Shown one piece after another: positions 28,131 to 36,146 of a stretch of 64,000 bases of DNA. This stretch comes from Falsochrobactrum ovis (GTDB lineage: Bacteria; Pseudomonadota; Alphaproteobacteria; Rhizobiales; Rhizobiaceae): NCBI RefSeq assembly GCF_003259955.1, contig NZ_QLMK01000001.1, forward strand, positions 1 to 64,000, written 5' to 3'. The position numbers were made by a program, and so were the translations under genes. Positions within the stretch are counted from its first letter, which is position 1. Every line of letters starts with the position of its first letter. The notes under the pieces were generated by a model. It saw nothing but the letters and a program-made list of their open reading frames with translations. It made no database searches and was not told the DNA's origin.

Positions 28131-29419
28131 TGCCCGCGAAACCTTTGCTGGAGGAATCTGCGGGTGGGAATGCTGCCCGGATTGTTGCCGAACTGAAAGA
28201 TCAACTCTCCAGTCCCGATGCTGCAAAACGGCTTGAGGAAAGTTTAAACAACGACGGCAACCCGCGGAAACTGGCCATTTACGGGCCCTATGCGGGGTTT
28301 GAACTGCGCGATGAATTGGACCACCTATCTAATCGTGCGGTCGAGCCAAACATCTTTTTCAATGCGCGTTTTCTCACGCCTGCCATGCCACGGCTGGAGG
28401 ATAGGGAAGTACGGCTGATGGTTATGCGCGATGAAAACGAACAGCGCAGTCGTTTGCGTCTCCTTATGCCTTATACGATTGAGCGTCCCGGACTTCCCCT
28501 TTCCTCGCCCATAATACGTGCTTGGGCTACCCCTTTTGGCCCCCAGGGAACACCCCTCGTTGATCACGATGATCCAGAAGCTGTGCTCAATGATCTGTTT
28601 GATATTCTTGAACGTGATCATTTACAGATGCCAGAAGTGCTCGTTCTGCCGGAAATGCGCTCTGATGGAGCGGTAACCACACTGATTCGTTCGGTTGCAC
28701 TAAGTCGCGATCTACCTTTTCAGTCGATCGAAAAAACGCAGCGTCCATTTCTGGAAAGCGAACTTGATGGCATTTCCTATATTAGCCAAGCCATTGGCTC
28801 GCATCATCGACGCGAATATAACAGGCTCTGGCGCCGCCTTTCTGAACGCGGAACTCTCAAATATAGCGTTTCTAGAAGCCCGGATGCGGTGCGCGAAGCG
28901 TTTGAGCATTTCCTAACATTGGAAGCGAGTGGGTGGAAAGGAAAACGCGGCACCGCTATGGCTGTCGATCGTTTCCGTGCGGCCTTCGCGCGTGAGGCAG
29001 TTAACAGCCTCGCCGAGCGGGATTGTGTACGTATCCACGCACTCAAACTTGATAATCGCGTCATCGCCACCTTGATCGTATTTACGGTTTCCGGTGAGGC
29101 TTGGACGTGGAAAACCGCTTATGAAGAAAGTCTCAGCAATTTTTCTCCCGGCATTTTGCTGATGATCGAAGTGATAAAAAACCATCTTGAGGATCCAAAT
29201 ATCTTACGCACAGATTCCTGTGCCATTGAAGATCATCCGGTCATGTCACGCTTGTTTCAGCAACGTGAGGCAATCGAAACTCTGATTATCGGCCTTAACC
29301 CCGGCGCAGACAAACAAGTGCGCCAAACAGCGTCACAAATTCACCTTTATCAACGCACCCGAAATCTGTCCCGGATCATTCGCAATCGCATCCGCAATTT
29401 TTCCGGAAGAAAAGGATAG
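28130..29419 (+). CDS. FemAB-like GNAT acyltransferase (Acetyltransf_6 type)
   Basis: A 429-aa cytosolic protein. The C-terminal half has the features of the Acetyltransf_6/BioF2-like group: SHHRREYNRLWRRLSERG, FEHFLTLEASGWKGKRGTA, and VIATLIVFTVSGEAWTWKTAYEESLSNFSPGILLM. This fold transfers acyl or aminoacyl groups to amino sugars or peptides and is common in exopolysaccharide, capsule and cellulose-acylation clusters. The N-terminal 130 residues have no motif I recognise. Start and flippase stop overlap in TAATG, so the pair is co-translated. A joint role in making and exporting an acylated surface glycan is inference. Confidence 0.8.
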   Translation: MPAKPLLEESAGGNAARIVAELKDQLSSPDAAKRLEESLNNDGNPRKLAIYGPYAGFELRDELDHLSNRAVEPNIFFNARFLTPAMPRLEDREVRLMVMRDENEQRSRLRLLMPYTIERPGLPLSSPIIRAWATPFGPQGTPLVDHDDPEAVLNDLFDILERDHLQMPEVLVLPEMRSDGAVTTLIRSVALSRDLPFQSIEKTQRPFLESELDGISYISQAIGSHHRREYNRLWRRLSERGTLKYSVSRSPDAVREAFEHFLTLEASGWKGKRGTAMAVDRFRAAFAREAVNSLAERDCVRIHALKLDNRVIATLIVFTVSGEAWTWKTAYEESLSNFSPGILLMIEVIKNHLEDPNILRTDSCAIEDHPVMSRLFQQREAIETLIIGLNPGADKQVRQTASQIHLYQRTRNLSRIIRNRIRNFSGRKG

Positions 29420-29440
29420 TCAACAAGCGCAATACAGCGA

Positions 29441-29469
29441 TTGACCTGTTTTGGATTAATCGTTATATC
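29441..29469 (+). promoter_or_regulatory. Housekeeping promoter of tRNA-Leu
   Basis: TTGACC at 29441-29446 and TATATC at 29464-29469 are separated by exactly 17 bases, close to the sigma-70 consensus. The expected start of transcription is about 45 bases upstream of the mature tRNA. Confidence 0.7.
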
Positions 29470-29519
29470 CGTTCCACTGTCCGTTTCCGGACCATATCAA
29501 GACTGATTTACAGTCACGT

Positions 29520-29604
29520 GCGGGTGTGGTGGAACTGGTAGACGCGCCGGACTCAAAATCCGGTTCCGAAAGGAGTGTCGGTTCGATTCCGACCACCCGC
29601 ACCA
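29520..29604 (+). tRNA. tRNA-Leu, anticodon CAA
   Basis: An 85-nt cloverleaf with acceptor stem GCGGGTG pairing with CACCCGC, encoded ACCA end, T loop GGTTCGATTCC, and a long variable arm typical of leucine tRNA. The anticodon stem CCGGA/TCCGG encloses the loop CTCAAAA, giving anticodon CAA, which reads UUG. It is an intact, isolated tRNA with no integrase or repeated 3' end nearby. Confidence 0.97.
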
Positions 29605-29627
29605 TTTAGCTCCACCACTGTTTAAGA

Positions 29628-30911
29628 TCATACCGCATCCAGTGCTTGCGCCAGATCGGCAATTAAATCATCCGCATGTTCAATCCCCACGGAAAGCCGG
29701 ATCGTTGATTCGAGCACACCAATCCGCTCGCGTATATCCTGCGGCACGCCAGAATGGGTCATGGAAGCCGGATGGCTTGCAAGCGATTCGGTCCCCCCAA
29801 GGCTGACCGCAAGCTTTATGATCTCAAGTGCATTTAAAAACCGGAAAGCCGCAGCCTGACCGCCCAAAACATCAAAAGAAAACGTAGAGCCTGCGCCCGT
29901 GCATTGACGTTGATACAATTTGCCACTCGCTGACGCCTCATCAACAAATGGCAGATAATGCAGCGTTCCCACCTTGGGGTGATCACGCAAGAATTCCGCA
30001 ACCAGACGCGCATTATCATTGGCGCGCTCCATCCGAAGCCCGAGCGTTTCCAGCGATCGCCCCAGCATCCAGCAAGAATGCGGATCAAGCTGGGTGCCAA
30101 TTGCTCCGCGCAGCGCCTTAACCTGACGAACGAGCGACTTTTCACCCAGAACCGCACCCGCAATCAAATCGGAATGCCCACCAATATATTTTGTCAGCGA
30201 ATAGAGTGACAAATCTGCCCCATGCTCTAGCGGTTTTTGAAAAACCGGACCGAGCAATGTATTGTCGCAGACGATGATTGGCCGATGATTTTGCTTTTGC
30301 TCAATCTTGTCGGCAACGCGGCTGATAGCAGCAATATCAACAAGACTATTGGTCGGGTTGGCCGGGGTTTCTAACAAGATAATGGAGACACGGCCCCTGG
30401 TCAGCGCGTCTTGCGCAGCTTTTTCTATCTCCATTTCATGGACGCCATCTGCAAAAGGCACCGCTTCAACATTGAAATTGGAAAAAGTTCTCGCCAACAG
30501 CGTTTCAGTGCCTCCATAAAGCGGCTGAGAATGCAAAATCGCATCCCCTGGCCGCACAAAAGCAAAAAGCGTGGTAGCAATAGCCGACATGCCAGAGGAA
30601 AATACCGCACAGCTTTCCGCACTTTCATAGACCGCCAACCGGTCTTCAACTATCTCGCTATTGGGATGATTGAAACGCGAATAAACGAGCCCCGCACCAA
30701 CACCCTCTGGCGGCTCTTTGCGCCCTGAAACAAAATCAAAAAAGTCGCGTCCATCTTCGGCTGTTTTGAAAACAAAAGTGGACGTCAGAAAAACAGGTGG
30801 CTTAACCGCTCCTTCGGAAAGCTCTGGATCATAACCATAGTTGAGCATCTGCGTTTCTGGATGTAGCTGATGATTACCAATAGTTGTTTTGGAAGGACGC
30901 GGCGCAGTCAT
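29628..30911 (-). CDS. Cystathionine gamma-synthase family PLP enzyme
   Basis: A cytosolic PLP-dependent enzyme of 427 aa from the Cys/Met metabolism family. The ATG at 30911 has CAGGAGA upstream. The PLP Lys is in [15 protein letters not shown]; the cofactor-binding Tyr and Arg are in VYSRFNHPN and the Gly-rich [12 protein letters not shown] follows. The opening [22 protein letters not shown] and [13 protein letters not shown] are typical of a Rhizobiales subgroup annotated as cystathionine gamma-synthase or methionine gamma-lyase. The reaction cannot be settled from motifs. It is divergent from cysK, which fits a role in sulfur amino acids. Confidence 0.88.
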   Translation of the reverse strand: MTAPRPSKTTIGNHQLHPETQMLNYGYDPELSEGAVKPPVFLTSTFVFKTAEDGRDFFDFVSGRKEPPEGVGAGLVYSRFNHPNSEIVEDRLAVYESAESCAVFSSGMSAIATTLFAFVRPGDAILHSQPLYGGTETLLARTFSNFNVEAVPFADGVHEMEIEKAAQDALTRGRVSIILLETPANPTNSLVDIAAISRVADKIEQKQNHRPIIVCDNTLLGPVFQKPLEHGADLSLYSLTKYIGGHSDLIAGAVLGEKSLVRQVKALRGAIGTQLDPHSCWMLGRSLETLGLRMERANDNARLVAEFLRDHPKVGTLHYLPFVDEASASGKLYQRQCTGAGSTFSFDVLGGQAAAFRFLNALEIIKLAVSLGGTESLASHPASMTHSGVPQDIRERIGVLESTIRLSVGIEHADDLIADLAQALDAV

Positions 30912-31303
30912 GATGTTCTCCTGATAAACTTGGAACCCAATAGGTCGGTAAGTCTAACAGATAGGCGCCAGAATCATCCTGCCTAATTTATTGCCCAGAA
31001 GAAACGCTCCCGCCAAGCCCGGCTTTTCTACGCGAAACAAATGCTTTATTTTTCACCGGTAAAGGAAGTGAACGCATCGGCCTGATTGCCAAGCAGAACT
31101 TGTTAACGCTTCCGCCTTTGGAATGTATTTTCCCAGAGCTCTCCGACGAGTGCCAAAGTTATGCCTTTATGGTGGGGAATAATTTTCTATCGGCCCTTGT
31201 ATAAGAGCATTTTTTTCTAATTTTACGATATTGCTAGCACATACACCGCTAGGCTTTGCTGCGCTTTACCCATAAACTTCGCCCAACGATAAGGAGATTT
31301 TTC
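30912..31303. other. Divergent region between gamma-synthase gene and cysK
   Basis: This 392-base spacer must carry both promoters. TATAAG at about 31200 could be a -10 element for cysK. I looked for a SAM-II riboswitch on the minus strand, which would fit a methionine gene, and did not find its conserved core. No small ORF with a good ribosome binding site stands out. Confidence 0.4.
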
Positions 31304-32287
31304 ATGACCAAGTCCCAAGGCACAAATAGTGATCTCACTGCGGGTCGCGGCCAGATATATAATTCCATCCTTGATACTATTGGAAACACGCCTCTTGTGC
31401 GCATCGATAAATTCGCGCGCGAAAATGGGGTGGTCGCTAATCTCCTGGTTAAACTCGAGTTTTTCAATCCGCTAGCAAGCGTCAAGGATCGTATCGGTCT
31501 TGCCATGATCGAAGCGCTGGAACAGTCCGGCAAAGCCACTCCCGGCAAAACAGTATTTGTCGAGCCTACATCCGGCAATACCGGTATTGCCCTGGCCTTT
31601 GCTGCCGCTGCAAAAGGCTATCGCCTGATCTTGACCATGCCTGAAACCATGTCGGTTGAGCGCCGAAAGCTGTTGAAGCTTCTGGGCGCTGAACTGGTGC
31701 TCACGGAAGGCGCCAAGGGCATGAAGGGCGCGATTGCCAAGGCAGAAGAGATTGCACAGGAAAATCCCGATGCAATCATTCCGCAGCAGTTTGAGAACGA
31801 CGCCAACCCAGAAATCCATCGCCGCACAACGGCTGAGGAAATTTGGAACGACACCAATGGCGAAGCCGATATTCTGATTTCCGGCATTGGTACTGGCGGC
31901 ACCATCACCGGCGTGGGCCAGGTGATCAAGGCACGTAAACCATCCTTCAAGGTGATTGCGGTCGAGCCAACCGATTCACCTGTTCTTTCTGGTGGCGTAC
32001 CCGGACCACACAAGATCCAAGGCATCGGTGCAGGTTTCACACCAAAGACGCTCGACACCGAAATTTATGATGAAGTTGTACAGGTTTCCAATGACGAAGC
32101 CTTCGCCAATGCGCGTTTAATTGCACGTATCGAAGGTATTCCGGTCGGTATTTCGTCCGGTGCTGCGCTGACAGCCGCTATTGAAATTGGCAAGCGCCCT
32201 GAGAATAAAGGCAAAAACATCGTCATTATCATTCCATCCTTTGCTGAGCGTTATCTATCGACCGCTCTTTTCGAAGGTCTGGAATAA
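31304..32287 (+). CDS. cysK: Cysteine synthase A (O-acetylserine sulfhydrylase)
   Basis: Makes cysteine from O-acetylserine and sulfide. The ATG at 31304 has a strong AAGGAG 8 bases upstream and gives 327 aa; the frame opens earlier at 31256. The PLP Lys is K61 in [11 protein letters not shown], the substrate loop is [11 protein letters not shown], and the phosphate-binding GTGGTITG is present. The N-terminal [17 protein letters not shown] is typical. A strong terminator follows within 25 bases. Confidence 0.97.
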   Translation: MTKSQGTNSDLTAGRGQIYNSILDTIGNTPLVRIDKFARENGVVANLLVKLEFFNPLASVKDRIGLAMIEALEQSGKATPGKTVFVEPTSGNTGIALAFAAAAKGYRLILTMPETMSVERRKLLKLLGAELVLTEGAKGMKGAIAKAEEIAQENPDAIIPQQFENDANPEIHRRTTAEEIWNDTNGEADILISGIGTGGTITGVGQVIKARKPSFKVIAVEPTDSPVLSGGVPGPHKIQGIGAGFTPKTLDTEIYDEVVQVSNDEAFANARLIARIEGIPVGISSGAALTAAIEIGKRPENKGKNIVIIIPSFAERYLSTALFEGLE

Positions 32288-32305
32288 TCTTTACCTCCCC
32301 AAGCA

Positions 32306-32337
32306 AAAAGCCAGAGCGTTTCGCTCTGGCTTTTTTA
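32306..32337 (+). terminator. Terminator of cysK
   Basis: Stem AAAAAGCCAGAGCG pairs with CGCTCTGGCTTTTTT around a TTT loop, with a T run on the plus strand. The A run on its other side means it may also stop the small minus-strand gene that ends at 32362. Confidence 0.93.
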
Positions 32338-32361
32338 ATAGCTAAATCTTGCCGGACTGGC

Positions 32362-32493
32362 CTAGCGTCCTGTGCGAGCCGCGCAAGCCGGACCAGGCCC
32401 GCGCATATAATGGCGCTCGGGCCGATAGCTCGGTGCGAGGAACTCACGGATGACGTTAAAGCAGTCGCGCAATTGAACAAAAACGCTCATCAT
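32362..32493 (-). CDS. Small basic protein, 43 aa, uncharacterised
   Basis: A short gene that runs from ATG ATG (32493/32490) to TAG at 32362. A near-perfect ribosome binding site, AAAGAGGAGAAG, sits directly upstream. The peptide opens with an amphipathic helix (MMSVFVQLRDCFNVIREFLA), then has PSYRPERHYMRG and a Gly/Pro/Arg-rich tail. There is no signal peptide. An 8-bp perfect hairpin (32540-32559) and a CtrA-type box (32626-32640) lie upstream on the same strand, and the cysK terminator closes the 3' side. Complete gene architecture around a 43-codon frame makes it credible. Function is unknown, and I recognise no named family. Confidence 0.7.
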   Translation of the reverse strand: MMSVFVQLRDCFNVIREFLAPSYRPERHYMRGPGPACAARTGR

Positions 32494-32539
32494 CTTCTCC
32501 TCTTTACCACTGGATACCACTGATGCCCTCAAGCTTTTC

Positions 32540-32559
32540 AAGGGGTTAACAAACCCCTT
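32540..32559 (-). promoter_or_regulatory. Perfect hairpin in the leader of the small-protein gene
   Basis: AAGGGGTT pairs with AACCCCTT around a 4-base AACA loop. It lies 47-66 bases upstream of the small protein's start and has no long T run, so it looks more like an operator or leader structure than a terminator. Confidence 0.5.
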
Positions 32560-32625
32560 TCACCACTTGCGCATCTTAAGAGAAAATTTAGCAGTTAAAG
32601 ATGAATAAGGGCTGAATAGATAGTG

Positions 32626-32640
32626 TTAACAAAAGCTTAA
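32626..32640 (-). promoter_or_regulatory. CtrA-type box, TTAA-N7-TTAAC
   Basis: Read on the minus strand, TTAAGCTTTTGTTAAC fits the full CtrA consensus TTAA-N7-TTAAC. It lies about 135 bases upstream of the 43-residue protein and 105 bases from the stop of the upstream dehydrogenase gene. The small-protein gene is the only gene it could directly serve on that strand. Confidence 0.45.
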
Positions 32641-32744
32641 TCGGCTTTTCGCTCCTAATTTTGCACAGGCAAATAATGGGCACAAAACAACCAACCTCTA
32701 ATGAGGCGGGTTTCGTTTCGCCCAAAATACAACTCCTAGCGCCA

Positions 32745-33620
32745 TTAGCGTGTGGGGACCGGCTCCTCGCCACGATAATCGTAAAACCCGCGTCCGGCCT
32801 TCCGTCCGAGCCAGCCCGCTTCCACATATTTAACAAGCAATGGACATGGACGATATTTTGAATCCGCCAGACCATCATGCAACACCTGCATGATCGATAG
32901 ACACGTATCCAGCCCAATAAAATCAGCCAGTTGTAGCGGACCCATCGGATGATTGGCACCAAGCTTCATTGCCGTATCAATCGCTTCCACCGAACCTACA
33001 CCCTCATAAAGCGTGTAAATCGCCTCATTGATCATAGGCAAAAGAATACGGTTGACGATAAAGGCCGGAAAGTCTTCAGCAACCGTGATTGATTTGCCCA
33101 GCGCAGCCACAAAATCTTTCGACTTTCTAAAAGTCTCTTCATCGGTCGCAATACCACGAACCAGTTCCACCAGTTTCATTACCGGCACCGGATTCATAAA
33201 ATGAATACCGATAAAACGCTCGGGACGGTCAGTGGTTGATGCCAGCCGGGTAATCGAGATCGACGATGTGTTGGTTGCGACAATGGCTTGCGGATTAAGG
33301 ATCGGGCACAGCTGTGCGAAAATCTTGCGCTTGACGGTTTCGTCCTCGGTTGCCGCCTCAATGGCAAGATCAACTTCCGCCAGTTCTTCCATCGAATGAA
33401 CCGGGCGAATGCGCTCCATCGCAGCCTTGCGCTGCTCATCTTCGAGTTTTCCTGAACTAACCTGCCGCGCCATATTGCCATTGATGGTGGCAATGCCCTT
33501 TTCAAGCCGGTCTGCCGCCGCATCATGCAGGAGCACTTCAAAACCCGCCAGCGCACAAACATGAGCAATACCGCTACCCATTTGGCCTGCGCCGATAATA
33601 CCAACTGACTTTATTGCCAT
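32745..33620 (-). CDS. 3-hydroxybutyryl-CoA / 3-hydroxyacyl-CoA dehydrogenase
   Basis: An NAD-dependent enzyme of fatty acid or butyrate metabolism, 291 aa, the length of the single-function enzymes. The NAD-binding GIIGAGQMGSGIAHV is at the N-terminus, NTSSISITRLA and GIHFMNPVPVMKLVELV follow, and FIVNRILLPMINEAI opens the C-terminal domain with its GPLQLADFIGLDT. The start at 33620 has AAGGAG upstream. It follows etfB-etfA on the same strand, an arrangement common in Rhizobiales and consistent with beta-oxidation electrons passing to ETF. Confidence 0.95.
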   Translation of the reverse strand: MAIKSVGIIGAGQMGSGIAHVCALAGFEVLLHDAAADRLEKGIATINGNMARQVSSGKLEDEQRKAAMERIRPVHSMEELAEVDLAIEAATEDETVKRKIFAQLCPILNPQAIVATNTSSISITRLASTTDRPERFIGIHFMNPVPVMKLVELVRGIATDEETFRKSKDFVAALGKSITVAEDFPAFIVNRILLPMINEAIYTLYEGVGSVEAIDTAMKLGANHPMGPLQLADFIGLDTCLSIMQVLHDGLADSKYRPCPLLVKYVEAGWLGRKAGRGFYDYRGEEPVPTR

Positions 33621-33721
33621 CGTCCCAACTCCTTCACCTTCGCAGATGATCCCACTATGAACAATTATCCGGTACAGAAACCATAAAACACTTTTTCGCT
33701 ACGCGGGCAGATAAACACATA

Positions 33722-33756
33722 AAAGCCCGCCCGCGCTAGGCGCGAGGACGGGCTAA
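33722..33756 (-). terminator. Terminator after etfA
   Basis: On the minus strand a GC-rich imperfect stem (AGCCCGTCCTCGCG pairing with GCGCGGGCGGGCT) around CCTA is followed by TTTT. It lies about 37 bases after the etfA stop and separates it from the dehydrogenase gene. Confidence 0.75.
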
Positions 33757-33792
33757 AGTCGCAATCCGCGTGGTCAAACACCCCGCTACTGA

Positions 33793-34722
33793 TTAAAGTG
33801 CTTTTTCAAGCTCTGGCAGGATCGTGAAGAGATCACCCACGAGACCATAATCGGCCACCTGGAAAATCGGCGCTTCCTCATCCTTATTGATCGCCACGAT
33901 CACACGGCTATCCTTCATGCCCGCAAGATGCTGGATCGCACCAGAAATGCCCACGGCAATATATAGATCAGGCGCTACAACCTTTCCGGTCTGGCCAACC
34001 TGCCAGTCATTAGGAGCATAGCCCGCATCAACTGCCGCACGGCTTGCGCCAATCGCAGCGCCCAGCTTATCTGCCACCGGCAGAATAACCTCTTGGAATT
34101 TCTCCGACGAACCCAGAGCACGACCACCCGAAATAATGACTTTCGCTGAAGTCAATTCTGGACGATCTCCACCCGAAAGAGCGTTGCCCACAAAGCTAGA
34201 GACAGCAGGATCAGCCGCAGCATTGATAGTTTCAACCGCAGCCGAACCACCCTCACCTGTTGCCTGGAAGGAAGCTGTACGCACGGTGATAACTTTCTTG
34301 GCGTCGCTGCTCTGTACGGTCTGAACAGCATTCCCAGCATAGATTGGACGCTTGAACGTGTCAGGCGCCACCACTTCCATGATTTCCGAAATCTGCATCA
34401 CATCAAGAAGTGCTGCCACCCGTGGCAAGATGTTCTTAGCCGAAGTGGTAGCTGGCGCAATGATCGTGTCGTAATTACCCGCCTGCTCAACGATAAGCGC
34501 CGCAACCGGCTCAGCAAGCTGGTTTTCCAGTGCGTCGCTTTCGGCCAGCAAAACCTTGCGCACGCCATTAAGCTTGGCGGCCGCATCAGCCGCCGCCTGA
34601 GCACCCTTACCGGCTACCAGAATATCGATATCGCCACCGATTTGCGTCGCAGCGGTCAGTGCCTTCGCCGTCTGTTCGGAAAGGCTTGCATTATCGTGTT
34701 CGGCAATAAGAAGAATAGCCAT
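33793..34722 (-). CDS. etfA: Electron transfer flavoprotein alpha subunit
   Basis: FAD-binding half of the ETF heterodimer, which carries electrons from acyl-CoA dehydrogenases to ETF-ubiquinone oxidoreductase. The ATG at 34722 ([11 protein letters not shown]) gives 309 aa; the frame opens three codons earlier at 34731, but that ATG directly touches the AAGGG site, so the later ATG is better spaced. The C-terminal FAD site includes [12 protein letters not shown] and [19 protein letters not shown]. The gene lies 22 bases after etfB. Confidence 0.96.
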   Translation of the reverse strand: MAILLIAEHDNASLSEQTAKALTAATQIGGDIDILVAGKGAQAAADAAAKLNGVRKVLLAESDALENQLAEPVAALIVEQAGNYDTIIAPATTSAKNILPRVAALLDVMQISEIMEVVAPDTFKRPIYAGNAVQTVQSSDAKKVITVRTASFQATGEGGSAAVETINAAADPAVSSFVGNALSGGDRPELTSAKVIISGGRALGSSEKFQEVILPVADKLGAAIGASRAAVDAGYAPNDWQVGQTGKVVAPDLYIAVGISGAIQHLAGMKDSRVIVAINKDEEAPIFQVADYGLVGDLFTILPELEKAL

Positions 34723-34744
34723 AGTGTTCATCCCTTCCCAAATC

Positions 34745-35494
34745 TTACAATACGCCAGCTTCGTTTTTCAGCTTGTCGACAAGTTCGGCTACAGAGCCAA
34801 CCTTGACGCCCGCCTTGCGTCCACCGGGCTCTTCTGTTTTGAGAACTTTAAGGCGCGGCGCAATGTCAGCGCCAAAATCTTCTGGTGATTTTTCCTCAAG
34901 CGGCTTCTTCTTGGCCTTCATAATATTGGGCAGCGATGCATAGCGCGGCTCATTGAGGCGCAGATCAACCGTCACGATTGCTGGAAGCTTGACTTCAATC
35001 GTCTGCAAACCACCGTCAACTTCACGCGTAACCTTGGCCGAACCGTCGCCCAACTCAACCTTGGAGGCAAAAGTTGCCTGCGCCCAGCTCAACAAAGCCG
35101 AAAGCATCTGGCCGGTCTGGTTGCAGTCATCGTCAATCGCCTGTTTACCAAGGAAAACGAGATCGGGCTGTTCAGCTTCGACAACGCCTTTGAGAATTTT
35201 GGCCACACCCAATGGCTCCGCCAGCTCATCAGTCTTAACCAAGATGGCGCGATCAGCCCCCATCGCCAGCGCCGTGCGCAAAGTTTCCTGTGCCTGTGCC
35301 GGGCCAACTGATACAGCGACGATTTCCGTCACTTTGCCCGCTTCCTTCAAACGGATCGCCTCTTCAACAGCAATCTCATCAAAGGGGTTCATCGACATCT
35401 TCACATTCGCAAGCTCAACGCCAGTCCCGTCTCCCTTGACCCGAATTTTGACGTTGTAATCCACAACCCGCTTGACTGCGACAAGGACCTTCAT
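34745..35494 (-). CDS. etfB: Electron transfer flavoprotein beta subunit
   Basis: AMP-binding partner of EtfA, 249 aa. The sequence opens [20 protein letters not shown], and the ETF beta signature appears in [39 protein letters not shown]. It is the housekeeping type rather than the longer FixA of nitrogen fixation, judging by length and by the neighbouring acyl-CoA dehydrogenase-type gene. GAGG lies about 9 bases before the ATG. Confidence 0.97.
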   Translation of the reverse strand: MKVLVAVKRVVDYNVKIRVKGDGTGVELANVKMSMNPFDEIAVEEAIRLKEAGKVTEIVAVSVGPAQAQETLRTALAMGADRAILVKTDELAEPLGVAKILKGVVEAEQPDLVFLGKQAIDDDCNQTGQMLSALLSWAQATFASKVELGDGSAKVTREVDGGLQTIEVKLPAIVTVDLRLNEPRYASLPNIMKAKKKPLEEKSPEDFGADIAPRLKVLKTEEPGGRKAGVKVGSVAELVDKLKNEAGVL

Positions 35495-35738
35495 CCGCGA
35501 TTACCTCTTCCTCGACTGTTTGGCACCAGAATGCCGTCTTTAACCCGCATTTGCGTGCCAGAATCTGACACAAAATAGACGCTGACAGAACCATTGCGAA
35601 AACATGCAATGTCCACCGCTCCCTTCGCGACCGGCGGGAAACCTAAAGAGCCATAACATACACGTCAATCGAACTTAGTCCGCAATATCAATTAAATTGG
35701 ATTTATTACGGTAGATAGTCATTCCATTTTTTCAGGAC

Positions 35739-35951
35739 ATGCAATTTTACGCCAAAAACTCGCTCTTTCATGCCGTTACGACAAGAAAACACGCATTACG
35801 AACCCCGCACGCAGTTCCGGTCATGCCCTATCTGGTCAGTGACACAACAAAGAACACCAATTCACTAAAACCTGGCCAACTTCCAAGCCGCATGGTTGAG
35901 CTTCTTGCGGCACTCACTGTTAGTAAGCGCAACGGCTACGGCCATTTATAA
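35739..35951 (+). CDS. Doubtful small ORF, 70 aa
   Basis: A 70-codon frame starting ATG with AGGA only 2 bases upstream, closer than usual. The peptide is basic with no membrane segment, signal or known motif; the C-terminal part SRMVELLAALTVSKRNGYGHL could form a helix. It lies alone in the long spacer upstream of ftsK and the CtrA box. It may be fortuitous. Confidence 0.25.
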   Translation: MQFYAKNSLFHAVTTRKHALRTPHAVPVMPYLVSDTTKNTNSLKPGQLPSRMVELLAALTVSKRNGYGHL

Positions 35952-36047
35952 CGCTCTACCGCCGGAGAGAATTCACTGGCTGTATGAGCAATGCACAACA
36001 CCGCTTTGCATGGCGAGTCCGCCCAGTGAGCTGCACACTAGGCATGG

Positions 36048-36063
36048 TTAATGGGGAATTAAC
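36048..36063 (+). promoter_or_regulatory. CtrA-type box upstream of ftsK
   Basis: TTAATGGGGAATTAAC is an exact match to TTAA-N7-TTAAC, the CtrA binding consensus. It lies 84-99 bases before the ftsK start on the same strand, a normal distance for a promoter element. A GATTC site for CcrM methylation follows at 36086. CtrA control of division genes is known in alphaproteobacteria; binding here is inferred. Confidence 0.6.
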
Positions 36064-36097
36064 CAACATCGGTCTAAAATTGGCTGATTCAGTATCT

Positions 36098-36125
36098 CTC
36101 CCGGCCTTGGGCGCCGGGGGCTTTT
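36098..36125 (+). promoter_or_regulatory. GC-rich terminator-like hairpin in the ftsK leader
   Basis: CTCCCGGC pairs with GCCGGGGG (one G-U pair) around a 7-base loop and is followed by CTTTTAG. It ends 22 bases before the ftsK ATG, downstream of the CtrA box, so an ftsK message starting near that box would carry it. It may be an attenuator or a terminator for transcripts from upstream. Confidence 0.5.
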
Positions 36126-36146
36126 AGACGGTTCGGGACAGGCTAT

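Larger units (their letters stand above)
35495..36146. other. 652-base spacer between etfB and ftsK
   Basis: The longest gene-poor stretch in the window. It holds the etfB promoter on the minus side, a doubtful 70-codon plus-strand frame (35739-35951), a full CtrA-type box (36048-36063), a GATTC CcrM methylation site (36086-36090) and a GC-rich hairpin 22 bases before ftsK. Confidence 0.5.

Noticed and set aside
29520-29604. tRNA-Leu as an integration site
   Set aside because: No integrase, no repeat of the tRNA 3' end and no foreign-looking genes lie on either side.
30912-31303. Possible SAM-II riboswitch before the gamma-synthase gene
   Set aside because: Expected for some alphaproteobacterial methionine genes, but the conserved core and pseudoknot sequences were not found by eye.
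32229-32480. 83-codon minus-strand frame overlapping the end of cysK
   Set aside because: It runs through the cysK terminator in another frame; the 43-codon frame at 32362-32493 has the ribosome binding site.
32700-32730. Weak hairpin after the hydroxyacyl-CoA dehydrogenase gene
   Set aside because: The short GGGCG/CGCC pairing has no T run, so it is not convincing as a terminator.
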